A DNA stretch of 15,916 nucleotides from Desulfobacula sp. Lineage in GTDB: Bacteria > Desulfobacterota > Desulfobacteria > Desulfobacterales > Desulfobacteraceae. The notes under the pieces are model-generated. The model was not told the origin of the DNA, did no database searches, and saw nothing but the letters and a program-made list of their open reading frames with translations. A program made the translations under genes and the position numbers. The stretch spans positions 1 to 15,916 of the forward strand of contig JAQICW010000442.1 of the NCBI GenBank assembly GCA_027858355.1. The letters run 5' to 3'. Shown here piece by piece: positions 7,914 through 15,598 of the stretch. How positions within the stretch are numbered: position 1 is the first letter of the stretch; each line of letters starts with the position of its first letter.

Positions 7914-10495
7914 GATATTTTCCGGGCCTCCGATTTTCTTGATTTCATTTCTGAAGCTGCCTTTTTAACCGGCAGCACAATTTCAAACTTTGCCCCGCCA
8001 AAATCTCCTGGAAACACTTTTATTGAACCATTATGGTCGGTTATAACCCGGTGGCACAAGCTTAAGCCAATACCTGTTGAGTACTCTTTTGTTGTAAAAA
8101 AAGGTTCAAATATTCTCTCACTTAAATCCACGGGCACTCCAGGACCTGTGTCTTCTAAAATAAAAACAACCGTATCTCCCTCCGATTTTGATGATATCCG
8201 TATCATCTTGTTCTCTTTTTGATCTGCCATGGCATCCACTGAATTGTTGATGAGATTCAGAATGACTTCCTCAATCAAATTATGTTCTGCATAGCACTTG
8301 GGAAGCATCCCGTCCAATTCGACCTCCATTGAAACTTTTTGCTTGTCAAGGCTCATGTTGGCAAGGTGAATGGCTTCTAAAACCGGAGAATTGATATCAA
8401 TGGGCGAAAACCTGGGTTCCATGGGTTTGGAAAAATCAATCACTCTTTTGACAACCGATTCCATTTTCCCGGATGCCGTTCGGATGGCCTTAATGGCAGG
8501 CTTTATTTTATAAGTTTTTTCTGGATTTTCAAGACTCTTCTCCAATGTCCTGAGATAAATATTGATTCCGGATAACGGATTCCTGATTTCATGGCCAATA
8601 CCGGCTGCCACACGACCAAGACTCGCCATTTTATCCTGAACCGTCAGGAGATGTTCCAATTCCCTGGCTCTGGTTCGATCAATGGTAGTTAATAAGAAGG
8701 CTTTATTGTCTTTGTAATCAATAGGTGTTACAAGACAGGTCACCCATTTCATTGTCTCTTTTGTCCTCTTTTCAAGTGAAGAATAAAACCTGAAATCCAA
8801 TTCCGTAATGGTTGGATTTCCCTTTTCTATTCCTTTATAAAACAATTTTACTTTTTTTACATCTTCACTGTAGATATGGGCATAACCGATCCTGTCAACA
8901 GGCTTTATATCTCCGATGAGTTCAAGTTGTTTGGAATTTCTGTACACAACTTTTCCCTGTTGCATGATCACTATTCCGTTAGGGGAATTTTCCACCAGAT
9001 CCCGCAAGCTTTTTTCACTTTTATAAATAGCCTGCTCATTTTTTTTTCTTTGAATAATGCGCCACATCCCCAATGCTAAAAGACTGAGCTGTCTTATATC
9101 GGACTGATCGTAATCTGTTTTTTTGTTACCCATACCGGCCACAACTACGATCCTGTCTTTGAAAAAAATAGGAACATTCATATAACGGGACAGCTTTATA
9201 ATTCCAGATGGGAGTCCTTTTTGCTCAGGGTTGGATATGTTGTAATTATTAGAAATAACGCCTTTTTTCTGTCTTACAGCTTCACCCCACAGGCCCATTG
9301 TCTCTATTGTAAATCCATTTTTAATATTATGGGTAATATATTGTTCCAGAAATTTTTCGGAACTGGAATCAACCGAATAAATAATACCACTCTGGTCAGC
9401 AAAGGCCAGGTATCCAAAACTGCTTTTGGTGAGTCGGATCATTTTTTGAAATGAAAATTCAATAATTTCCTGTATCGAGGTATGGGTCTGTTCATTGAGT
9501 TCCAGAAGAGCTTCCAGACGCATTTCATTGAATCGAAGCTCTTCGGTCCTCTGCATCACCTGTTTTTTTAAAGTTCTGTTCCAGATCAAGACAGAACCGG
9601 TTAAAAACATAACGGCGAAGGTTACTGCAAGCATCGAATACCAGAATGTCCGGGTTTGATAAAATCGGGTTATTTCAAGCCTGATCCATTTGTTATAAAT
9701 AGTTTTATGCTCTTTTTTACTGATATTAGTCAAAGTTTTTTCAATAATCTGTGCCAGAATCGGCCAGTCACTTCTTACGCCAACACCCTCATTGAGTTCA
9801 AAACCGGTATCCCCTGCCAGGCGAAGATTTGTAATTTTTTCATTTTCAATAACATAGAGCGCACTGGGCACTTCCATAATCATGGCATCCAACTCCCCGA
9901 ATGAGACTTTATGTAAACCGTCACTGCCGGTGGGGACATCAATAACTGTCAGTTGAGGATAGGAATTCCTGATGAATATACCAACTGCATACCCCGCTGG
10001 CACACCGATTTTCATTCCCTGCATTTGACTCAGCGTAAATGTTTTTTTTTGGGATTTTTGTACAATAATGGTTGTTTTTAAATTCAGATATGGAGTGGAC
10101 CAGTTCATAAACCGTTTACGTTCCGGGGTTGGCTGGGCAGCACTGATAACATCAATTTCCCTTTTTTTAGCGAGAACAAGCGTATTTTCCCAGGTTTTTG
10201 ACCTGACAATTTTAAATTTGAAGTTTAATTTTTTTTCAATTAAATGAATATAGTCAGCCACCATACCCTTGTATTCTCCATTTTCATCAAAAAACTCCAA
10301 GGGTTCCCAGTCTGGAGCAGGTGCCAGGCGGACTTTCCCATTATTGGCACTGAGCCATTGCCGTTCTTCTTGATTTAACGTATCATTCAATGCATGGCAG
10401 GGTGATAACAGGAACAAAACATACAACAAAAAAATGACGACATACATTATGATGCGGTAGAAATCGTCCATTGCTTGTTTCTCTGAAATCGGCAT
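7910..10495 (-). CDS. hybrid-input sensor histidine kinase (SBP_bac_3 - TM - GAF - PAS - HisKA - HATPase)
   Basis: This is an 861-aa membrane sensor kinase. An N-terminal hydrophobic segment (about 14-35) exports a periplasmic amino-acid-binding-protein-like domain (about 50-275). That domain keeps the TPERKRFMNWSTPY motif, whose Arg126 in this family holds the ligand carboxylate, and an ELDAMIME segment. A second transmembrane helix (about 284-305) follows, then a GAF-like domain (about 325-480) and a PAS domain (about 493-610). The kinase core has H-box GHEIRNPL with phospho-acceptor His635, N-box LNLINNSVDAMA (about 746-757), G1 DTGPGVP (782-788), F-box EPFFTT (797-802) and G2 TGIGLSL (807-813). 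An AGAGGA ribosome binding site precedes the ATG at 10495; Met9 is an alternative start. The ligand is probably an amino acid or similar carboxylate, given that domain and the enzymes next door (inference). The gene is divergent from the pylB-like operon. Confidence 0.93.
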   Translation of the reverse strand: MPISEKQAMDDFYRIIMYVVIFLLYVLFLLSPCHALNDTLNQEERQWLSANNGKVRLAPAPDWEPLEFFDENGEYKGMVADYIHLIEKKLNFKFKIVRSKTWENTLVLAKKREIDVISAAQPTPERKRFMNWSTPYLNLKTTIIVQKSQKKTFTLSQMQGMKIGVPAGYAVGIFIRNSYPQLTVIDVPTGSDGLHKVSFGELDAMIMEVPSALYVIENEKITNLRLAGDTGFELNEGVGVRSDWPILAQIIEKTLTNISKKEHKTIYNKWIRLEITRFYQTRTFWYSMLAVTFAVMFLTGSVLIWNRTLKKQVMQRTEELRFNEMRLEALLELNEQTHTSIQEIIEFSFQKMIRLTKSSFGYLAFADQSGIIYSVDSSSEKFLEQYITHNIKNGFTIETMGLWGEAVRQKKGVISNNYNISNPEQKGLPSGIIKLSRYMNVPIFFKDRIVVVAGMGNKKTDYDQSDIRQLSLLALGMWRIIQRKKNEQAIYKSEKSLRDLVENSPNGIVIMQQGKVVYRNSKQLELIGDIKPVDRIGYAHIYSEDVKKVKLFYKGIEKGNPTITELDFRFYSSLEKRTKETMKWVTCLVTPIDYKDNKAFLLTTIDRTRARELEHLLTVQDKMASLGRVAAGIGHEIRNPLSGINIYLRTLEKSLENPEKTYKIKPAIKAIRTASGKMESVVKRVIDFSKPMEPRFSPIDINSPVLEAIHLANMSLDKQKVSMEVELDGMLPKCYAEHNLIEEVILNLINNSVDAMADQKENKMIRISSKSEGDTVVFILEDTGPGVPVDLSERIFEPFFTTKEYSTGIGLSLCHRVITDHNGSIKVFPGDFGGAKFEIVLPVKKAASEMKSRKSEARKIS

Positions 10496-10568
10496 AGCTA
10501 TCCTCTAAAAAAAAATTCTCAGTACTTCCCTTGATATAATGGTTGTACCATAAAATTTTAGTATTCAA

Positions 10569-10600
10569 ATTATATACCATCTTGTTTTAACGCTGTTCAA
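10569..10600 (-). promoter_or_regulatory. weak candidate sigma-70 promoter for the two-component genes
   Basis: On the minus strand TTGAAC (10595-10600) is followed, after 18 bases, by TATATA (10571-10576), with an overlapping TATAAT at 10569-10574. The fit to the -35/-10 consensus is partial and the region is AT-rich, so chance is a real alternative. No -24/-12 motif was found on this strand, so constitutive sigma-70 transcription of the sensor pair is the simplest reading. Confidence 0.3.
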
Positions 10601-10850
10601 TAGCCGGAACTTCCACTCAAGCCTGAGTTTTATTGGTAATTTGTTTCTTTTTGCTATCTTTATCGATTTGCGTAACATCTGAGCTTTTTTCAATTTTTTA
10701 ATAATTTTGATATTTTTTTTCCCCGGAGAAATCAGATCATCCGGTTATCACTCCAATGAATTAAACGCATGGGTCCAAAAAAAGCAGACCGGCCTTAGGT
10801 TTTAATACATAGTAATTATTCTTTTACGTATTATATCTCCAGCCAAATTA

Positions 10851-10866
10851 TGGCACGAATTGTGCT
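10851..10866 (+). promoter_or_regulatory. sigma-54 (-24/-12) promoter of the pylB-like operon
   Basis: TGGCACGAATTGTGCT matches the RpoN consensus TGGCACGRNNNTTGCW at all but one defined position (GTGC for TTGC), with the GG and GC doublets 10 bases apart. Transcription would start near 10877, leaving a 100-base leader that contains a 15-codon ORF. It is the same promoter class as the one at 191-206. The two sites flank the genes for a sigma-54 activator and its kinase, which points to a small regulon. Confidence 0.85.
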
Positions 10867-10935
10867 ATCGAATTGTGATATTAGGATGCAATTGGAGCAG
10901 AATAAATGTTTTTACAAATAACACCAAGGAAAAAA

Positions 10936-10983
10936 ATGACTGATTTTAATGCAATTTGTCGTAAAGGAAATAGATCATGCTGA
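10936..10983 (+). CDS. 15-codon leader ORF overlapping the pylB-like start
   Basis: The frame MTDFNAICRKGNRSC begins 6 bases after a strong ribosome binding site (AAGGA, 10926-10930). Its TGA stop (10981-10983) overlaps the ATG of the radical SAM gene (10977). This is the arrangement of a translational-coupling leader peptide. It is in a different frame from the downstream gene. I know of no homologue. It might simply feed ribosomes to the next gene, which has its own AAAGGA site (10963-10968), or act in regulation. Whether it is translated cannot be told from sequence. Confidence 0.45.
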   Translation: MTDFNAICRKGNRSC

Positions 10984-12077
10984 CCACCCGTTTTGATTTA
11001 ACCCGGATATTGGATCGGTTGCAAAGGAATTACCCTGCAGAGAAAAGCGAGATAAAATATCTTCTGGGGCTTTCTGATCCTGATGAAATAGATTTGCTGT
11101 TTAAAGCAGCCCAATCGGTTCGGACCAGGTACTTTGGCAATAAAATTTTCCTTTACGGTTTTCTTTATTTTTCCACACACTGCAGAAATGATTGTAATTT
11201 CTGTCAATACCGTTGTTCCAACAAGATGCTTCCCCGATATCGGAAGACCCAAACCCAGATCCTGTCTGCTGCCGGAGAAATGGCAGATACCGGGGTTCAT
11301 CTTATTGATCTGACCATGGGGGAGGATCCCGAACTGTTTGTTTCCGGCGAAGTTGGATTCAAACAATGGGTCAGTATGACCAGAGCCGTTCAGGAGAAGA
11401 CCGGGCTTCCGGTCATGATCTCTCCGGGAGCAGTGCCTGACAATATCCTTGAGAAATTGGCAGGAATCGGAGTTACCTGGTATGCCTGTTATCAGGAGAC
11501 ACACAATCAGGCGCTTTATAAAACCTTGCGAAATGGGCAGGGTTTTACAAAAAGACTGGCCAAAAAACAGCTGGCCAAACGTCTTGGGATGCTCATTGAA
11601 GAAGGAATCCTCACCGGGGTGGGAGAAAGCCTTACTGACCTTGCTGACTCCATTGTCTGGATGAAAGACTTTGGTGTTGATCAGGCAAGGGTTATGACCT
11701 TTGTTCCCCAGGAAGGCACCCCCATGGCCGCAGCAAAACCCCAGGACACTTTAAAAGAACAGATCATCATTGCCGTCATGCGGCTGGTCCTTGGGAATGT
11801 ATTGATTCCTGCCTCTTTAGATGTTGACGGGCTTGACGGCTTAACAGCAAGGCTTGTTGCCGGCGCAAATGTAGTGACATCCATTGTTCCACCCGATAAT
11901 GGCCTTGCAGGTGTGGCCAATCACTCTCTTGATATTGAAGATTCCCGGCGGACCTTGGAGCTAATTGTGCCTATCCTCAAAACCTGCGGCCTTACACCTG
12001 GCCTTGGAGAAGATTATCTTGCCTGGACAACTGACCGGCAGAACAGATTGAACCATAGTTTTTCGAACATTAAATAA
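10977..12077 (+). CDS. PylB-family radical SAM protein (methylornithine synthase-like)
   Basis: This 366-aa cytoplasmic radical SAM enzyme looks like a full-length relative of PylB, which rearranges L-lysine to 3-methylornithine in pyrrolysine synthesis. Shared family features are the NxFL-x(4)-YFST approach to the cluster motif C69-x3-C73-x2-C76, which binds the 4Fe-4S cluster, and the segments LIDLTMGEDP, PVMISPGAV, YQETHNQALY, GILTGVGE, RVMTFVPQEGTP, IPASLDVDGLDG and ANVVTSI. From memory of the Methanosarcina barkeri PylB structure, the product is held by Asp112, Arg235, Ser277 and Asp279. Asp111, Arg238, Ser280 and Asp282 sit at matching places with the same spacing. A lysine-like or ornithine-like substrate is therefore plausible. 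No pylC, pylD, pylS, pylT or methylamine methyltransferase gene is present. The next gene starts 12 bases downstream, so an operon is likely. Related radical SAM groups such as BioB, HydE and ThiH fit less well. Confidence 0.88.
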   Translation: MLTTRFDLTRILDRLQRNYPAEKSEIKYLLGLSDPDEIDLLFKAAQSVRTRYFGNKIFLYGFLYFSTHCRNDCNFCQYRCSNKMLPRYRKTQTQILSAAGEMADTGVHLIDLTMGEDPELFVSGEVGFKQWVSMTRAVQEKTGLPVMISPGAVPDNILEKLAGIGVTWYACYQETHNQALYKTLRNGQGFTKRLAKKQLAKRLGMLIEEGILTGVGESLTDLADSIVWMKDFGVDQARVMTFVPQEGTPMAAAKPQDTLKEQIIIAVMRLVLGNVLIPASLDVDGLDGLTARLVAGANVVTSIVPPDNGLAGVANHSLDIEDSRRTLELIVPILKTCGLTPGLGEDYLAWTTDRQNRLNHSFSNIK

Positions 12078-12089
12078 CAGGAGAAAGAA

Positions 12090-13400
12090 ATGGAATATAT
12101 CAAAAAAGCCATAAAAACGGCAGAATCAAATTCGGAGAAAATACGCGGCATTGTTGAGACCATACTATCCGATATAGAGGCAAATGGTGAAAAAGCCGTG
12201 ATCGAACTTGCTAAAAAGTTTGATAACTGGGAAGGCGATTTTATCCTGAGCCCGGAAAAAAAGCAGCGCCTGATTGACAAGGTGCCTGATGAAGTCAAAC
12301 AGGATATCCGGTTTGCCCATGAGCAGGTCTATGGATTTGCCAAGGCACAAAAAGACAGTCTCCAGGAATTCGAAAAAGAGACCATCCCGGGTGTCCGCCT
12401 GGGCCAGAGGATCATTCCCATGGAGGTGGCCGGGTGTTATATCCCGGGAGGACGTTTTGCCCATGCCTGTTCCGCCATCATGAGTGTTGCCACGGCAAAG
12501 GCGGCAGGGGTGAAAACCGTTATTGCCTGCTCTCCTCCCAGAGGGGACAGCATTGCCCCGGCAGTTGTGTATGCTCTGGATGTTGCCGGCGCAGATATTA
12601 TCATAGAAATGGGGGGCGTTCAGGCCATCGCCACCATGGCATTCGGCCTTTTTACCGGCAAACCGGCCAATATTTTGGCTGGCCCCGGCAATGCCTATGT
12701 GGCAGAAGCCAAAAGCATTCTTTCCTCCACCGGCAAATGCACCATTGATGTATTTGCCGGTCCCACGGAATCCGCCATTATTGCGGATAAAACCGCCGAC
12801 TACATGACCGTTGCGGTTGATCTTGTTTCCCAGGCAGAACATGGATATGACTCTCCGGTATGGCTTTACACTGATTCAAAGGACCTGGGTGAAAAAGTCC
12901 TTGAGGTCATGCCGAAAATTATTGCAGATATGCCGGATTCTGACGTTCCTGCATCTTCATGGAGGGATTACGGTGAAATCATCCTGTGTAAAGACAGAGA
13001 AGAACTGTGCAAGGTCAATGATGCCTATGCTGCGGAACATGTCCAGGTCATGGCCGAAGATCTTGACTGGTGGGTGGAAAATCTTAACTCCTATGGGTCG
13101 CTATTCCTTGGTGAAGGCAGTACCGTTCCCCACGGGGACAAGTGTTCCGGAACCAACCATATCCTTCCTACTAAAAAAGCCTGCCATTATTCCGGCGGCC
13201 TTAATGTGCTTAAGTTTCTCAAGATTTATACCTACCAGGAGATCAGCAAAGAGGCCAACAAGGTCATGAGTGGTGCAGCTTCCCGGTTGTCACGGGTTGA
13301 GGGAATGGAAGGCCATGCCAGAGCCTGTGATTTGAGATTACGGAAATATTTTCCAGGCCAGGCCTGGGACTTTGAAGTCTATGAACAGACAAGTTATTAG
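12090..13400 (+). CDS. HisD-superfamily NAD-dependent dehydrogenase, HpsN-like
   Basis: This is a 436-aa zinc- and NAD-dependent alcohol dehydrogenase of the histidinol dehydrogenase superfamily. These enzymes oxidise an (amino)alcohol through the aldehyde to the acid. By position against E. coli HisD, the zinc ligands are kept (Gln248, His251, Asp350, His409), as are the catalytic pair Glu316-His317 (AAEHVQ) and the GTNH motif (His357). The C-terminal part (GDKCSGTNHILPT, YSGGLNVLKFLKIYTYQ, SRVEGMEGHARA) resembles, from memory, the HpsN branch (sulfopropanediol dehydrogenase) and other non-histidine paralogues more than true HisD. The neighbours are not his genes, which also argues against histidine synthesis. 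A clear AGGAG ribosome binding site precedes the ATG. The substrate is unknown; candidates are an amino alcohol or a sulfonated C3 alcohol. The gene is second in the operon after the PylB-like gene. Confidence 0.88.
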   Translation: MEYIKKAIKTAESNSEKIRGIVETILSDIEANGEKAVIELAKKFDNWEGDFILSPEKKQRLIDKVPDEVKQDIRFAHEQVYGFAKAQKDSLQEFEKETIPGVRLGQRIIPMEVAGCYIPGGRFAHACSAIMSVATAKAAGVKTVIACSPPRGDSIAPAVVYALDVAGADIIIEMGGVQAIATMAFGLFTGKPANILAGPGNAYVAEAKSILSSTGKCTIDVFAGPTESAIIADKTADYMTVAVDLVSQAEHGYDSPVWLYTDSKDLGEKVLEVMPKIIADMPDSDVPASSWRDYGEIILCKDREELCKVNDAYAAEHVQVMAEDLDWWVENLNSYGSLFLGEGSTVPHGDKCSGTNHILPTKKACHYSGGLNVLKFLKIYTYQEISKEANKVMSGAASRLSRVEGMEGHARACDLRLRKYFPGQAWDFEVYEQTSY

Positions 13401-13464
13401 AATAATTGCTGTATGCATTACGATTGATATGGATAAAGTTAAAAAACATACAGGAGTATAAATC

Positions 13465-14561
13465 ATGTCCATCATAGATAAAAAAAGATTTTCAAAGGAT
13501 TTTACGCTGCAGGAGCCCATTAATGAAAAGGGAATAGAAAAAGCCCTGGCCATATTGAAGTCCGGTAAAATCCATCGATATAATGTTGAACCGGGTGAAA
13601 AAGGCGAAGCCGCACTTTTGGAAGAAGAATTTGCAGCGTACATGGGTAAAAAATATTGCCTGTCCTGTGCTTCCTGCGGCAGCGCCATGTACCTTGCCCT
13701 TAAAAGCGCGGGGGTGAAACCCGGGGATAAAGTGCTGTGTAATGCTTACACCCTGGCGCCAAATGGTTTATGCTGTCGCACATGCGGGGACACATCACCA
13801 ACATGGATCGAATCATGGAGATCTGCACAGCTAATAATCTGGTTTTGATTGAAGACTGTGCCCACACCATGGGGGCCACCTGGGATGGCAAAAAATCCGG
13901 TTCCTTTGGAAAGGTCGGATGCTTTTCCACCCAGACCTATAAACACATGAATTCAGGAGAAGGCGGACTTCTGGTAACCGATGACCCGGACCTCATTGCC
14001 CGGGCCATTATTTATTCAGGGTCCTACATGCTCTATGAGCGCCATACCTCACGACCGGACATGGCTTTGTTTGAAAGCCTTAAAACCATGGTTCCAAATT
14101 ATTCCTGCCGCATGGATAACCTTCGGGCAGCTATTTTAAGGCCTCAGCTTGAAGGGCTGGATGTACAGTGTGAAAGGTGGAACAAGCGGTATCTATTATT
14201 GGAACAGGGTTTGAATAAAATTCAAGGGATCATCTGCCCCAAACGAGACAACCGGGAAAATTATGTTGGCAGTTCCATCCAGTTCTCCCTGGTCAATCAA
14301 AATGAAGAAACCATCCGGCAGTTTCTTGGCAAATGCATGGATCAAGGTGTTGAACTCAAATGGTTTGGCAATGAAGAACCTGTGGGATTTACCAGTGCCT
14401 ATTCCAGTTGGAAGTATTTTGGCGAATTACCTGAACTTGTCAATACCCGCCGTATTCTTGCAACCATGTGTGATATGCGGATTCCGCTCACATTCAGCAT
14501 AGAAGACTGCCTTCAAATTTTAGAAATTATAAAAGACGTTGCTCAAATCATATTAAAATGA
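13465..14561 (+). pseudogene. DegT/DnrJ/EryC1-family PLP aminotransferase, disrupted by internal deletion and frameshift
   Basis: Two frames together make one DegT-type aminotransferase. The N-terminal part (13465 to about 13760) runs in frame to VKPGDKVLCNAYTLAP. The C-terminal part (from about 13761) resumes in another frame with LSHMRGHITNMDRIMEI and runs to 14561. It includes IEDCAHTMGA, which contacts the cofactor, and the Schiff-base lysine in the FSTQTYKHMNSGEGG stretch. About 40 residues that normally lie between these parts are missing, and the frame change means the lost length is not a multiple of three. As sequenced, translation from 13465 stops at 13848 after 127 residues, without the active-site lysine. 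The family transfers amino groups to keto-sugars or other carbonyls with PLP. It could amine the aldehyde or keto product of the preceding dehydrogenase (inference). An AGGAG ribosome binding site is intact. The lesion may be true decay or an assembly error. Confidence 0.85.
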
Positions 14562-14585
14562 AACCATAAAAAAAGGATACACCCT

Positions 14586-15590
14586 ATGAATTTTACAAAA
14601 TTTCCCAGAAGAAACTATCTTCAAGGTTCTACCCCGATTGAAGCCATGCCGTCATTGAGCAAAGCGTTGGGTGGAGATGTTAACCTGTATGTCAAACGCG
14701 ATGACCTGCTGCCCGGATCTGCCGGCGGCAACAAAACCCGTAAACTTGAGTTCTGTATTGCAGATGCCCTTGAAAAAGGAGCAGATACCATCATTACCTG
14801 TGGCGCGGTCCAGTCAAACCATGCAAGACTGACCGCATCCTGGTCTGCCAAAGAGGGACTGGACTGTCACCTTATCCTTGAAGAACGGGTAAAAGGATCC
14901 TACAAGGAAGAGGCCAGCGGTAACAACTTTCTGTTTGAGCTGCTTGGCGTAAAAAGTATTGCTGTGGTTGGAGGCGGTTCCGACATGATGGGTGAAATGG
15001 AAAAGAAAGCAGATGAACTGAGCGCTGCCGGTAAAAAACCCTATATTATTCCAGGGGGCGCCTCCAATACTATCGGCGCTACAGGATATGCGGTCTGTGC
15101 CGAAGAAACCATGGTACAGCTCAATGAAATGCGCCTTGACATAGATCATATTGTGGTCCCTTCCGGGTCTGCCGGAACCCATGCCGGCATGGTTGTGGGT
15201 ATGATTGGTGTGAACGGCAACATCCCCATCAGTGGTGTGAATGTCTCCAGAACAAAAGATGTTCAGGAAGAAATTGTCTACAAGTTAGCCGTGGATACTG
15301 CCGAAAGACTTGAGGTAAAGGGTGGGGTTGAGCGGGATGATATTGTTTGTTTTGATCAGTATGTAGGCCCTGGGTATTCGCTTCCCACTGATTCCATGGT
15401 TGAAGCGGTGAAATTGTTTGCCAAAAATGAAGCCATCCTTCTTGATCCGGTTTATTCCGGTAAAGCAGCCGCAGGCCTTATCGACCTGATTCGCAAGGGA
15501 CATTTTCCAAAAGGGTCCAATGTGCTGTTCCTCCATACCGGCGGATCGCCTGCTTTATATGCATACATGGATACCTTCCGACAGGAATAA
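14586..15590 (+). CDS. PLP-dependent lyase, L-cysteate sulfo-lyase (CuyA)/D-cysteine desulfhydrase family
   Basis: This is a 334-aa fold-type II PLP enzyme of the group that contains D-cysteine desulfhydrase, ACC deaminase and L-cysteate sulfo-lyase (CuyA). The PLP lysine is Lys50 in AGGNKTRKLEF. The substrate-gripping CGAVQSNHAR loop (Gln76-Ser-Asn-His79), the PSGSAGTHAG phosphate-binding loop, VGPGYSLPT and the LLDPVYSGKAAAGL region are all present, so the enzyme looks intact. Features such as LEERVKGSY, EEASGNNFLFELLGVKS and GGNKTRK (rather than GGNKLRK of E. coli DcyD) resemble, from memory, the CuyA branch. CuyA releases pyruvate, ammonia and sulfite from cysteate. D-cysteine or another beta-substituted amino acid is an equal possibility. 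An AAAGGA ribosome binding site precedes the ATG. The gene starts 24 bases after the aminotransferase gene and is followed by a strong hairpin. Confidence 0.87.
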   Translation: MNFTKFPRRNYLQGSTPIEAMPSLSKALGGDVNLYVKRDDLLPGSAGGNKTRKLEFCIADALEKGADTIITCGAVQSNHARLTASWSAKEGLDCHLILEERVKGSYKEEASGNNFLFELLGVKSIAVVGGGSDMMGEMEKKADELSAAGKKPYIIPGGASNTIGATGYAVCAEETMVQLNEMRLDIDHIVVPSGSAGTHAGMVVGMIGVNGNIPISGVNVSRTKDVQEEIVYKLAVDTAERLEVKGGVERDDIVCFDQYVGPGYSLPTDSMVEAVKLFAKNEAILLDPVYSGKAAAGLIDLIRKGHFPKGSNVLFLHTGGSPALYAYMDTFRQE

Positions 15591-15598
15591 TGAGATTT

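Larger units (their letters stand above)
10496..10976. other. divergent intergenic regulatory region between kinase and pylB-like operon
   Basis: These 481 bases contain no normal-size gene. They are AT-rich with several T-tracts (about 10680-10725) that may bend DNA. They hold the second sigma-54 promoter (10851-10866), a 15-codon leader ORF (10936-10983) and a small perfect inverted repeat, ATGGT-TGT-ACCAT (10539-10551), just upstream of the kinase gene. A weak sigma-70-like promoter for the kinase may lie at 10569-10600 on the minus strand. Activator-binding sites for the neighbouring NtrC-type regulator probably lie in about 10620-10840, but I could not identify them. Confidence 0.6.

Noticed and set aside
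10701..10716. Possible IHF site near TAATAATTTTGATA
   Set aside because: The spacing differs by one base from the IHF consensus and the region is AT-rich. The resemblance is too weak to report as a site, although IHF often helps sigma-54 promoters.
90..10748. Short words shared by the two sigma-54 upstream regions: ATCGATAAA (90-98; reverse at 10659-10667) and ATAACCGG (165-172; reverse at 10741-10748)
   Set aside because: Given the lengths compared on both strands, one 9-base and about two 8-base matches are expected by chance, more with AT bias. Their distances from the promoters differ. They are not evidence of activator sites.
3748..13400. TAG stop codons of the dppC-like gene (3748-3750) and the HisD-like gene (13398-13400) as possible pyrrolysine sites, prompted by the PylB-like gene
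   Set aside because: Read-through would add only 2 and 8 further sense codons before another stop, with no homology. No pylT or pylS is seen, so both are ordinary stops.
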